Source of the DNA: Acidobacteriota bacterium
GTDB taxonomy: Bacteria > Acidobacteriota > Terriglobia > Acidiferrales > UBA7541
Direction of reading: 5' to 3'
Assembly: GCA_003225315.1 (NCBI GenBank)
Contig: QHZD01000033.1
Span: forward strand, 1-64,000
Length of the DNA stretch: 64,000 bases
Below, in pieces: positions 49,302-58,600 of the stretch (position 1 is the stretch's first letter; every line of letters starts with the position of its first letter). The notes below the pieces were generated by a model that did not search any database, was not told the origin of the DNA, and was given only the letters and a program-made list of their open reading frames with translations. A program made the position numbers and the translations under genes.

Positions 49302-51089
49302 TCATTTCGCCGGGAGCTTGTCTACCACAAAATTCCCGAGAACCAGGGTGTCCATCTCGCTCGCGGAGAACGTGTGGTAAGCGTTCGCGGGCGTGGTGAC
49401 TATGGGCTCACCTTTCAAATTGAAGGAGGTGTTCAGCACTACTGGCACGCCAGTCGCTTTGCCGAAACGTGAGATCAAATCATAATAACGGGGACTTTGC
49501 TCCCGAAAAACAGTTTGCAGGCGTCCGGTGCCGTCGACGTGCGTGATCGCAGGAAGAACGCTCTGCTTTGCCTCTTTCACAGGAACAACGTAGAGCATGT
49601 ATCGTGCGGGATGGTGGCGAGTGGCGTCCGGCAGATCGAAGTAAGTCTCCGCGCATTCAGCGAGAACCGACGGCGCAAAAGGCCGATAGGGCTCGCGGAA
49701 TTTTATCTTCGTGTTGACGATGTCTTTCATGCTCGGGTTTCCAGGATCCGCAAGAATGCTGCGGTTGCCCAGCGCACGGGGCCCCCACTCAAATCGGCCC
49801 TGAAACCATCCAATGACTTTTCCCGTTGAAAGCCTTTCCACAGTGGCATCCAGCAACTTTTCATCGTTTTCAATGAATTGATGGGGGATGTTGTTTTCCG
49901 TAAGGAAATGGCGAATCTCTCCGGAGTCGTAGCTTTGACCCCAATAAGCATGATTCATGCAGAAGGTTCGCGGCTTCCCCAGCAGCGAATTGTACGCCCA
50001 CAAGGCGGCACCTAGCGCCCCACCACCATCACCAGCGGCAGGCTGAATGAATAGTTCCTCGAATGGAGTTTCGCGCAGAATGCGGCCATTGGCGACGCTG
50101 TTCAAGCCTACGCCACCAGCAATGCAAAGCCGCTTCATACCAGTCTGGCGGTGGACGTGACGGGCCATTCCCAAAAGAAGTTCTTCGGTCACGCGCTGAA
50201 TGCTCGCGGCAATGTCCGCGTAATACTGATTGCGCTCGCACAGCTCGTCGTAGTTTGCCGGTCTCTCGCCAAAATAAGACGGATAGCCGGAGGCCGCGGT
50301 GAAAAAATACATTTGCGGCGGACGAGGCTCTCCAAATAATTCGACGAAACGCCGGTTAAAGGTCTTGTCCGTCGAATGATGGAAACTGAAGTAGCTCATA
50401 TCTAGGGAGAATGAGCCATCTTGGTGCTGCTTGACCACTTTCCAGACTTTGTCGACGTAGCGCGGCCACCCATAGGGCGCCATGCCCATCACCTTATACT
50501 CGCCTTCATTGACCTCAAATCCGAGGAATGCCGTGAAAGCGCTATAAAGCAAACCGATGGAGTGCGGAAATTCCGTCTGTCCGGTCAACTTGATTTCGTT
50601 ACCGCGGCCGGTGCCCCAAGTGCCGGTCGTCCATTCACCAACACCGTCGACAGTCAGAATTGCCGCTTCATCGAATGGCGAGCAGAGAAAAGCACTTGCG
50701 GCGTGAGACAGGTGGTGCTCGCAGAAGAGCACTTGTTCTTTAGATAAGCCCAATTCCGATTGGAGAGTGCTGGCCACCCAGAGTTTGTCGATCATCCAAG
50801 TGATCATCGACTCGCGAAACACCTTCCAAGACTTCGGATAGGTCTGCAGAACCGACATCAAGATGCGGTCAAACTTGCGGAAGGGCTTTTCAAAGAAAAC
50901 TGCATAATCGATATCCTGCCTCTGGATACCTGCGGTTTCGAGACAGAATTGGATTGCATTTTTGGGAAATCCAAAGTCGTGCTTTACGCGGGAGAAGCGT
51001 TCCTCTTCGGCAGCGGCAAGCAACTGGCCATCATGGAGCAGTACGGCGGCTGCATCGTGGTAGTAACAGGAGATGCCGAGAATATACAT
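49302..51089 (-). CDS. Carbamoyltransferase, NodU/CmcH family (second copy, SxtI-like)
   Basis: The 595-residue enzyme is canonical for the family: MYILGISCYYHDAAAVL start, FCEHHLSHAASAFLCSPFDE, TVDGVGEWTTG, NEGEYKVMGMAPYG, WGPRALGNRSILADP and NTSFNLKGEPIVTTP. It carbamoylates a hydroxyl on a sugar or secondary metabolite via carbamoyl-AMP. Unlike the copy at 36843, it keeps the EYKVMG block. It is followed on the same strand by two small membrane proteins and an SGNH hydrolase, an order also known from saxitoxin-type clusters (sxtI-J-K). Confidence 0.92.
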   Translation of the reverse strand: MYILGISCYYHDAAAVLLHDGQLLAAAEEERFSRVKHDFGFPKNAIQFCLETAGIQRQDIDYAVFFEKPFRKFDRILMSVLQTYPKSWKVFRESMITWMIDKLWVASTLQSELGLSKEQVLFCEHHLSHAASAFLCSPFDEAAILTVDGVGEWTTGTWGTGRGNEIKLTGQTEFPHSIGLLYSAFTAFLGFEVNEGEYKVMGMAPYGWPRYVDKVWKVVKQHQDGSFSLDMSYFSFHHSTDKTFNRRFVELFGEPRPPQMYFFTAASGYPSYFGERPANYDELCERNQYYADIAASIQRVTEELLLGMARHVHRQTGMKRLCIAGGVGLNSVANGRILRETPFEELFIQPAAGDGGGALGAALWAYNSLLGKPRTFCMNHAYWGQSYDSGEIRHFLTENNIPHQFIENDEKLLDATVERLSTGKVIGWFQGRFEWGPRALGNRSILADPGNPSMKDIVNTKIKFREPYRPFAPSVLAECAETYFDLPDATRHHPARYMLYVVPVKEAKQSVLPAITHVDGTGRLQTVFREQSPRYYDLISRFGKATGVPVVLNTSFNLKGEPIVTTPANAYHTFSASEMDTLVLGNFVVDKLPAK

Positions 51090-51276
51090 TCATCCTCTTT
51101 CGAGGAGGCGCGCTCGTTCAGTGAAAGCTACGCCCACCAGGCTTTCGAGTCTCCGCATTCTGGCTGCAAAATCCTGGGAAACCCATGTTTGGTCCATGAA
51201 ACTATGAAAACCGCGGCTTCACGCTAGCCTAGGCTGGCAATGAAGCTTCCATTCCCGCCAAAAAGAGCTGGGTAAC

Positions 51277-51513
51277 TCACCACTGACGGTGCGCCCATCG
51301 CAGGTCCACCTTGTCATCGGGATGTTCCTGCCAATGCTGACGCGCCCTACGGATCCGCAAAGGATCGCCCAGAAGAGTGACAACCAGGCCAAAGGGAAGA
51401 ACGAAGATGGCGTAAATAAGAGTTAGGAGAACACGTGCCTGGAAATCGCCGATTTTTCGGCCGACCCGCTTCCATACTTCCCATAAACGGCGTGGCAAGC
51501 TAGTTTCTGGCAA
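51277..51513 (-). CDS. Small membrane protein between carbamoyltransferase and DUF5989
   Basis: The protein is about 78 residues with one hydrophobic helix (VLLTLIYAIFVLPFGLVVTLLG) flanked by basic segments, and an acidic/aromatic tail (EHPDDKVDLRWAHRQW). It occupies the position of SxtJ-like small proteins in carbamoyltransferase loci. The start is uncertain: TTG 51513 has an AGGTG upstream and gives 8 bases to the DUF5989 stop; TTG 51549 would overlap that gene. Function unknown. Confidence 0.65.
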   Translation of the reverse strand: MPETSLPRRLWEVWKRVGRKIGDFQARVLLTLIYAIFVLPFGLVVTLLGDPLRIRRARQHWQEHPDDKVDLRWAHRQW

Positions 51514-51520
51514 GGGGCAC

Positions 51521-51700
51521 CTAGAAGAGGGTATAGATAAACGGCGCAATCGCCGAGCTTTGTGCCAAGATCAGGAGGGCACCCGAAACGAACAGAACAG
51601 CCATGACGGGGAGCATCCACCATCGCTTGCCGGTGGCAAAAAAGAAGAAAAGCTCGCCAGCTATTCCCAAGCGCCGCAAAGCTACCCTCAAAAGTCGCAT
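51521..51700 (-). CDS. DUF5989 (SxtK-like) small membrane protein
   Basis: The 59-residue protein has a helix (WWMLPVMAVLFVSGALLILA) and the conserved ending QSSAIAPFIYTLF, typical of DUF5989/SxtK proteins that accompany carbamoyltransferases. ATG 51700 has GGAGGT 6-8 bases upstream, which decides the start. It probably assembles with the carbamoyltransferase or its small partner at the membrane. Function is unproven. Confidence 0.82.
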   Translation of the reverse strand: MRLLRVALRRLGIAGELFFFFATGKRWWMLPVMAVLFVSGALLILAQSSAIAPFIYTLF

Positions 51701-51965
51701 CACTGACCTCCGTAAGAGTACCAAGACAGGGTCCGTTAGTCCACCAAAGCGTGCAATTGGTGGGCCACGACAGAAAGATGTAACTCATTATTTATCAACA
51801 TATTACAGCAAATGAAGCGCGGGCAAGGTTGGGTCTGTTCTAGTACCGAGCCGGGTTTGGGCAAAGATTTTCCCCGAATGCTTCCGCCGGTGCGCACCGC
51901 GACAACCAAAATCTCAGTCTCGCCGCGCGGGATACTCCACCACAGAATGAATTAAGGACAGCGAC

Positions 51966-53342
51966 TCAATTTTGCGCATTTACCAGCAGGCAGTTGGAGA
52001 TGGCATCGGCGGCCAAGCGAATCGATCCCTCATTCGGGTGACCATCAGTGGGGTTCAGGGTCATTTCACCAAAGGTGTGGCCTTCCCAGGTATGTTCAAG
52101 AGAACAGATGGGGATACCAACGGATTGCGTCTGACGGAGAAAATCCATGTAACGATCACGCGAGTTTTGCTGAAGAGTGACGGAAAGGTCGTAGGGAACC
52201 ACTAGAACCCTTGCGCCGCTTTGTTGACCGATGCTAATGAGGCGCGCGACATCTGCCAGATGGCGAGACATCAAAGCCGGATCCGCGTATGCCGCAAACT
52301 CAAGATCAGTCAGTTCATTGGATGCGGCAACCGGAGCTGCTGAGTTGTCAACTCGGCGATATCGGTAATAGACCATGCGGACCCGCGCAAACAGTTCTTG
52401 GAAGAGATACGAATTCTGCCAGAGAAAGCGTACGAAATGATTCCTTCTCAAAAGCGTAGCCTGGACCTTGACCTGCTGCGGAATCAGATAATCAATGTCG
52501 TTAAAAATATAAATCAAGACCACCACGTCTGGCTTGTACCCGATTGTTTGGTTCACAAAGTCAATCTCGGCAAGGGTGTCTGCGCCGGGCCTGCTTGCGT
52601 TGATGACCTCCCATTGCTTCCCTGTCGCTTTCGCCAGTCTGGATGCTACCTGCTCACCGATACGATCTTCGAGACGACGTATTCCCCAACCGAAAGCAAA
52701 AGAATCACCGACGATTAGCATCTTGCTCTTAGCAGGATCGCGCGCTAGCGCGTGTTCCGCATCGCGAAAGCCTTTGCTATTTAGCTCTACAAACTTTCGC
52801 TCCCAAGAATGCAAGGAGAAGGTTGGCAAGCCCTGCACGGCTGGAGTAGTCACCGCCACTTTCACCCGCAGGAATCCTTCACCCAACAACGCAATGCCGC
52901 ACAGCGTGCCGATCAGCATTGCGAGCCCGCTCCACTTTTCTTCCAGATTTGCTAGGGTCGCCCTGGAAACAGCAAGGAACAAGAGAACCAGGGTGATCCA
53001 TTGCAAGATCGCGGCTGTAGGCATCGAGGAACCGAAGAAGATCAGATCTTTGACATTTGCGCCGTTGTCTCTTGAATCGAGCGCATCCAGGAAATAAGCC
53101 AAGCCCCAACATAGAAGAGCTAGATCGACGAGTACAGCACGCGGCAGCAATAACAGAATGACTAAAAAAACCACAGCGCCGACCACGACGGATATGGCGA
53201 AGGAGTAGGACCAGAGTCCCAGGAATTGCCTGTTATAAGAGCGATACTGAAGAAGCCCCAAGATGAAGAGAAAAAGTCCGAGGAACCTTCCTACCTTCAG
53301 TCGAACAAGAAAACTCCAAGGACGGCGCTCAATGGTCTCCAA
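51966..53342 (-). CDS. Membrane SGNH/GDSL hydrolase family protein
   Basis: The 458-residue protein has about five N-terminal membrane helices up to residue 160, then an SGNH-hydrolase domain. Its blocks are GDSFAFGWG (catalytic Ser), IFNDID (Asn) and NPTDGHPNEG (Asp/His). It could deacylate or transfer acyl groups on a glycan or lipid. ATG 53342. It follows the DUF5989 gene by 265 bases on the same strand and is divergent from the GT39-like gene. Confidence 0.85.
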   Translation of the reverse strand: METIERRPWSFLVRLKVGRFLGLFLFILGLLQYRSYNRQFLGLWSYSFAISVVVGAVVFLVILLLLPRAVLVDLALLCWGLAYFLDALDSRDNGANVKDLIFFGSSMPTAAILQWITLVLLFLAVSRATLANLEEKWSGLAMLIGTLCGIALLGEGFLRVKVAVTTPAVQGLPTFSLHSWERKFVELNSKGFRDAEHALARDPAKSKMLIVGDSFAFGWGIRRLEDRIGEQVASRLAKATGKQWEVINASRPGADTLAEIDFVNQTIGYKPDVVVLIYIFNDIDYLIPQQVKVQATLLRRNHFVRFLWQNSYLFQELFARVRMVYYRYRRVDNSAAPVAASNELTDLEFAAYADPALMSRHLADVARLISIGQQSGARVLVVPYDLSVTLQQNSRDRYMDFLRQTQSVGIPICSLEHTWEGHTFGEMTLNPTDGHPNEGSIRLAADAISNCLLVNAQN

Positions 53343-53503
53343 GCAGAATTCCCCCGTCAGGCACTGTCAGTGCACAAAACCTACTGTACTTTCTAATTCC
53401 CAGTCAAGTCCGATCCCGCACATGGTTTACTCGCTGCCCGCAAGGGTTCGCACAACCGTGGTAAGATAACGCGGTTTCTCACCGAAGGCGTCCAAGACTA
53501 TTT

Positions 53504-55384
53504 GTGTTCCCAGCTGCCCCACTTAACCCTGCGAAGCGTAATCGCTCACAACAGCACGGTCTGGCAGTAGTGGATTTTCTCGTATGCGGAGCCATTCTTG
53601 CACTAGGCGCGTTTCAACTTTGTGCTCACCAGCGCGCGCCCGATTTTCCTTTTGAGGACGTCAGCTACTTCGAGCAAGCGAAGTCCCTGCTGCACGACGG
53701 TTTTTACGGTTTCAACTCGGTTCCGGAGAGGATTCAGCCTCCCGGATTGGCTTTTCTTCTAGCACTGATCTGCAAAACTGTAGGCTGCTGGTACGGGATT
53801 CTCCTTGGCTCGATGGCTGTTTTCCTCACACTGGGATTCCTGGTGTGGTATCAGATTATTCGTCAAGCTGAAGGGCGCGCTATGGCCGCGGCAACGTGTC
53901 TGCTCTTAAGTTCATCACCTTGGGTCTTCCACTTCATTACCCGCGGAATCTGGCCGAGCGCCCCGTATTTCCTCGTGAGTGGATTGGCCTTGTGGACCAT
54001 CCTCAAGCTCAATGGAGAGCAAACTCAGTCGCGGAGATATCTGTTTTCCGCGGCCCTAGCCTTTATCGTCGCATTCTCGATCCTGATCCAATCAGCCGGT
54101 ATTGCTTTGGTCGGCGCGATGTTGGCCTCGATGGGGTTCACCTGGTTGAAGGATCGCGGGACCGCTGTTCATCGGTTCAAAGTGTTTCTTCCCGCCATTC
54201 TGTTGGGGATCTTGACGCAGTTCGCGTGGATGCACCGCGGGAGCAATAACGCTCCACCGGATTGGCCATTGCCTGGCTATCCAGAAAGCTATGTCTCGCA
54301 GCTAAAACTTAAGCTTGGCAATTATCCGGAGTTAGGCTTCGCTAACGCCACTGACGTGGTGTCGCGCGTGAAGACGAATGTTGGCGAACGAACGGTTGTC
54401 TTGGCGGAGATTCTCACGTCGCACTGGATCGAGCGCTCGTACTCCTCGGTGGCCGTGGCCATTCCTTTGGTCTTGGCGGTCGTCGGCGTGGGTAATTCAC
54501 TTCTTGAGGGAGCAGGCAACGACATCCTTGCCTGGTATTTCGTTGGGTTTGAATTTATCTATATTTTGTGGCCTTGGCATCTCGAGTTTCGATTTCTTTT
54601 TCCGAGCACCGTACTTGCTTGTCTCTTCATCTATCGCGGGGCCAGAAAAATGGCAATATGGGCTAGCCTCTACCCGCGCCGCGTGGCCGCGTGCCTCTTG
54701 CCAGGCTGCATGTTCCTCTGTGCAGTAGCATCTCGTAACAGTTGGGCGGCTGGACCATCCTGGTCTGCAGGTGTTCAGTCGAGATTCTCTGCTGCATTCT
54801 GGTTAGGGGCATCACTCTTTTCGGTCTGTGTAATATGGATGAATCGTCCGCCGATCCTGCTGAACCGGTGGTCAGAGCGACCTCTCTTTTCAAGGCGAAT
54901 TTCCGTAGGGCCATTGTCGCTCACCTTTCTTCAAATGGGCGCCCTAGGGCTAACTGGACTACTGGTGGCTAGAGCAGTTTCGGAAGACATGCCCATCGCC
55001 CGCGCGAACCTTGCATTTGAGGAGGAGCGGTTTGGGCGGCTCCCAGACGCTGTGGCCGCGAAGTGGATTCGTCTGAACACCGATCCCCAAGATGTAATAG
55101 TAGCTCGCCATGTCCCGCTCGTTTTTCATTATTCCCAACGCAAGGTGATCTGGTTTGCTCCGATAGTGCGGCCCCAGGTAATGATGGAAGGTTTTCGCAG
55201 ACTTGGTATTCGCTACGTCATCGTAGTTGACAGGGACCTTAGTTATTACCTTCCTCCCGACGAAGTCTGTTTTGACATCGTGCAAAGGGCGTACCCGAAC
55301 GCGTTTCGCCCTGTGGCGCAACTTGGCCAGGCACGAATCTACGAAGTGCTTCCCGCAGGAGTGGGCACCCCGCCGAGTCCATAG
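53504..55384 (+). CDS. GT39/ArnT-like membrane glycosyltransferase
   Basis: The 626-residue protein has about ten to twelve membrane helices and an early lumenal acidic loop (FPFEDVSYFEQAKSLLHDGF), where enzymes of the GT-C fold carry the catalytic Asp/Glu. RIQPPGLAFLLAL follows, and a soluble C-terminal domain (YVIVVDRDLSYYLPPDEVCF). It probably moves a sugar from a polyprenyl phosphate donor, such as the product of the DPM-type enzyme at 40263, onto a periplasmic acceptor. GTG 53504 is the start; no good Shine-Dalgarno sequence is apparent. Confidence 0.82.
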   Translation: MFPAAPLNPAKRNRSQQHGLAVVDFLVCGAILALGAFQLCAHQRAPDFPFEDVSYFEQAKSLLHDGFYGFNSVPERIQPPGLAFLLALICKTVGCWYGILLGSMAVFLTLGFLVWYQIIRQAEGRAMAAATCLLLSSSPWVFHFITRGIWPSAPYFLVSGLALWTILKLNGEQTQSRRYLFSAALAFIVAFSILIQSAGIALVGAMLASMGFTWLKDRGTAVHRFKVFLPAILLGILTQFAWMHRGSNNAPPDWPLPGYPESYVSQLKLKLGNYPELGFANATDVVSRVKTNVGERTVVLAEILTSHWIERSYSSVAVAIPLVLAVVGVGNSLLEGAGNDILAWYFVGFEFIYILWPWHLEFRFLFPSTVLACLFIYRGARKMAIWASLYPRRVAACLLPGCMFLCAVASRNSWAAGPSWSAGVQSRFSAAFWLGASLFSVCVIWMNRPPILLNRWSERPLFSRRISVGPLSLTFLQMGALGLTGLLVARAVSEDMPIARANLAFEEERFGRLPDAVAAKWIRLNTDPQDVIVARHVPLVFHYSQRKVIWFAPIVRPQVMMEGFRRLGIRYVIVVDRDLSYYLPPDEVCFDIVQRAYPNAFRPVAQLGQARIYEVLPAGVGTPPSP

Positions 55385-55390
55385 CGCTGA

Positions 55391-55412
55391 TCCTGCCGGC
55401 TCTGCGGCAGGA
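55391..55412 (+). repeat. 8-bp hairpin after the GT39-like gene
   Basis: TCCTGCCG (55391-55398) pairs with CGGCAGGA (55405-55412) around GCTCTG. No T-tract follows, so it is at best a weak terminator. Confidence 0.4.
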
Positions 55413-55671
55413 GAATAGGTAGACTGGTATTCCCGGGCACCAAGAGGACCTCGCGATCTGATAGCCAGGCCCTTTCGCATAGAGTTGAACCAGATCGCTC
55501 TTTGTCTTTGTGATGTGTTCGCGAGAACTCAGTCGTTCTGTCGCGGGGCAAAATGAGGCGTTGCGTCATTGGCCCTTCGCCGTCACGGGGATCGTCCGTG
55601 CCATCATTGCGCGGCAATGACGCCGCACTTAAGTTGATCCAAATCACTGACGACTCGGCGGTTCGCGGCTC

Positions 55672-58600
55672 CTAGTTCGGGAGCAGGCCGAACACCGTGA
55701 CCGTGCTCTGTCCCCCGACGTAGACCTTGCCATTCGCCACTGTCGGGATCGTGAATTTGACGGCGCCTCCGGCGGCACCCGTGCCACTTGTCGGGCTGCT
55801 GTAGAGCAGGTTCGAAACGTTGGTGGCATCGTAGGCGTAGAGGATAGCACTCCCGGTACCCGTCCATCCGTTGAGATCCAGAACCCATACGACACCGTTG
55901 GTAGTGCCGCTGGAGGAGACGGCGGGAATCGCGCCCCGAGGCGGGAACGTGTTGTTTGAGACGGCGAATTGCGGAGCCGCAATCGTCCCATTTGAGATTT
56001 TGAACTGGCTCAGGGGGAAGTTTTGTCCAGTCGTGTAGATGTTTCCGTTCCAGTAAGCGGGCACGCCATAGTTACCGCCATCAAGTTGTGTGGTATTGGG
56101 CGGCGGGACGGGGATCACTTCCTGTACGTCCAAATTGCTCCCAGAATTGAGCTTACCCATCTTGGTCTGACCCGGGCTCGCTTGAGAAATATCGAGGAGA
56201 TAAAGAATGCCGATCTTGCCCGTCGCGAGCGCCAGATGCGGATGGGCTGCGGAAGCTACTGAATCCGGAAGGATAAGGATGCCGGCCGAGCCCATGTCGA
56301 TATCGTTGGCATCGAGAACACTCCGATTGAAAGGAGTGAACCAGTCCATCAGTGAGCCCGTGGGACTGAGTTTTAGAGCGGACTCGGAGAAATTCTTCGT
56401 CCCGTCATAGTTGCCGTTGCCTGTTGTGGCATAAACATTGCCGCTGGCATCAGAAGCGGGGCCCGCGCCACCATCCCAAATCGCAGCACCGTTGCAATTC
56501 CCGGTCGGATCCGAAGTTGCCCACACGAACCTCTGGGCCAGAGTTGCAGCGTCGTAACCAAACATCCAGCCCTGCCAGTTGCAGCGGTCTCCGTGCGAAC
56601 CGAAGCCTATGTAAACCGTGCCGTTATTAAGCAGCAGCGCCGGGCGATTGAAATGTAGCAAGGGGTCAAAGTTGGGAGCTGAGATCACTACCGGTCCGCC
56701 AAACTTCTCTGCACCGGTGATGACATCGAGGGCATGCAACCGATTGACGAAGCAGGGGGAGTTTGCAGAGCATCCGGTGCCCACAGATTCCTTCGTCTTG
56801 GCCACCACATAGATTGTTTTGGTAACCGGGTCAATGACAGGAGTCGAAGTGATGCCAATCTCCGGATAAACGTCGTTAGTGGGTGTGCTGCTCGTGTCCA
56901 GCCAAGACATAGTAGTCACGTTGGTCCCGAGGAAGCTGGTCTTCCAAAGCAGGAGGCAGGAAGGAGAATCGGCGTCGAAGGCGTAGACGCTGTCGTGCTC
57001 CGTGGCGATAAACACTACGTTGTGATTCGCCCCGCCCACAGTGAGGTTAGCGACCCATAATGGTTGCGCATAGACGTAACCGTCGACCGGGCAGGAGAAG
57101 AGCTGCTTGAATGCCAAAGAACTAACGTTCGCTGGAGTCAACGCATACTCATTCAAATTCTGGCCGGTGCGTTGCAGATCGTTGTGATAGGTATACACGC
57201 CCGCCAAATCAGTAACCGCAACCGAGGAGGACGCACTGACTGCAGCATTCGCAACGCTGGTAGCAGTGACGATATGAATTCCTGGTTGAGTGCCCGGAGT
57301 ATAGAGGCCCGTGGCCGAAATGGTTCCGCTGGCCGCCGTTCCGCCGTTATTGTTATCGACGGACCACGTCACTCCCGAGTTTGAAGGATCATTGAAGACG
57401 GTCCCCGTGAACTGCACAGTCTGCACGGCGAACATCGTAACCGCCGCGCGCTTGGGAGTGAGGGAGACGCTGAGCGCCCCCGGTACCACGGTAATAGTTG
57501 CAGCGCCGGTTTTAGTATTGTCGGTTACTGAGGTCGCTGTTAACGTCACGGTCGCTGGGTTAGGCGCGTTGACTGGACCAGTGTAGGTCACCGCAGTTGA
57601 AGTCACGTTGGAAAGCGTTCCGCAAGTGGCGCCACTGCAGCCAGCCCCAGACACGGTCCAGTTCACGCCTCCATTGCGAAAGTCGTTCTGCACGGTTGCC
57701 GTGAAGTTTTGCGAGCCGCTACCTGTTCCCACGGATGCGGTTGTTGGCGAGACGGAGACGGAGATCGGCGGTGGAGGACTACCGGCGGCGGACTTAAAGG
57801 CTGCGATAGCTGCGCCCCATGGGCTGAAGGCGCCGAGGGTGGCCGTAGCCGAGGCCGGTCCGATTGTTGTCTGTAGCTGGTCTTCAGTAACGAGCTTGGT
57901 GCTGGGCTCTGCAGGAACAAAGTCTTGAATTTGATAGCCTGTCCCGGCTGTAAAGGCCGAGGGATCGGCAGTTACAATTTCGCCCAGCAGCAAATCACCA
58001 CTTAGCGAGGGGAAAGCGTTTCCGCTATTTGGGGAAATGGTGGTCCCTTCAGATGCCGCGGTTGCGTCAAGAGAACTTGTGACCGCCACTCCGGAGTATT
58101 CCATGATCGCAAATCGCAAAGTGCCTGCAATGGTGTCCGAGACGGTAACCGTGTTCGCTCCACCAGCGATGCTCTCCGCGTAGTAAATACCCATGGTGTC
58201 GAGATCTACGGTCATGTTGAAGGTGATGGCCTTCCGGTATGTGTTTCCACGAGAATCAGAAACCGTAAACACCTGCCCAGACTTGCCGGCACGAATCACA
58301 ACAGCAATGAAGTTTCCGGCGGTGTTGCTGGAGGCAAAGGAGAGCAAGGCTGAAGTGGTCGTGCCGGCATCCGTCCCGACATGCTGAATCAGCTTGATGC
58401 TTCCGGTGTTCACCGTGAACTGTACGCCGTTGCTGGCGATAGCGCTGGCTGTGACGACGACATTGCCGGTGGTTGCACCTGTAGGCACCGGCGCGACGAT
58501 ACTGGTATCGCTCCAGGTTGTGGGTGCGGCAGCCACGCCGTTGAACGTTATCGTGCTGCTCCCTTGAGTAGCGCCAAAACCAGCGCCGCTGATGGTGACT

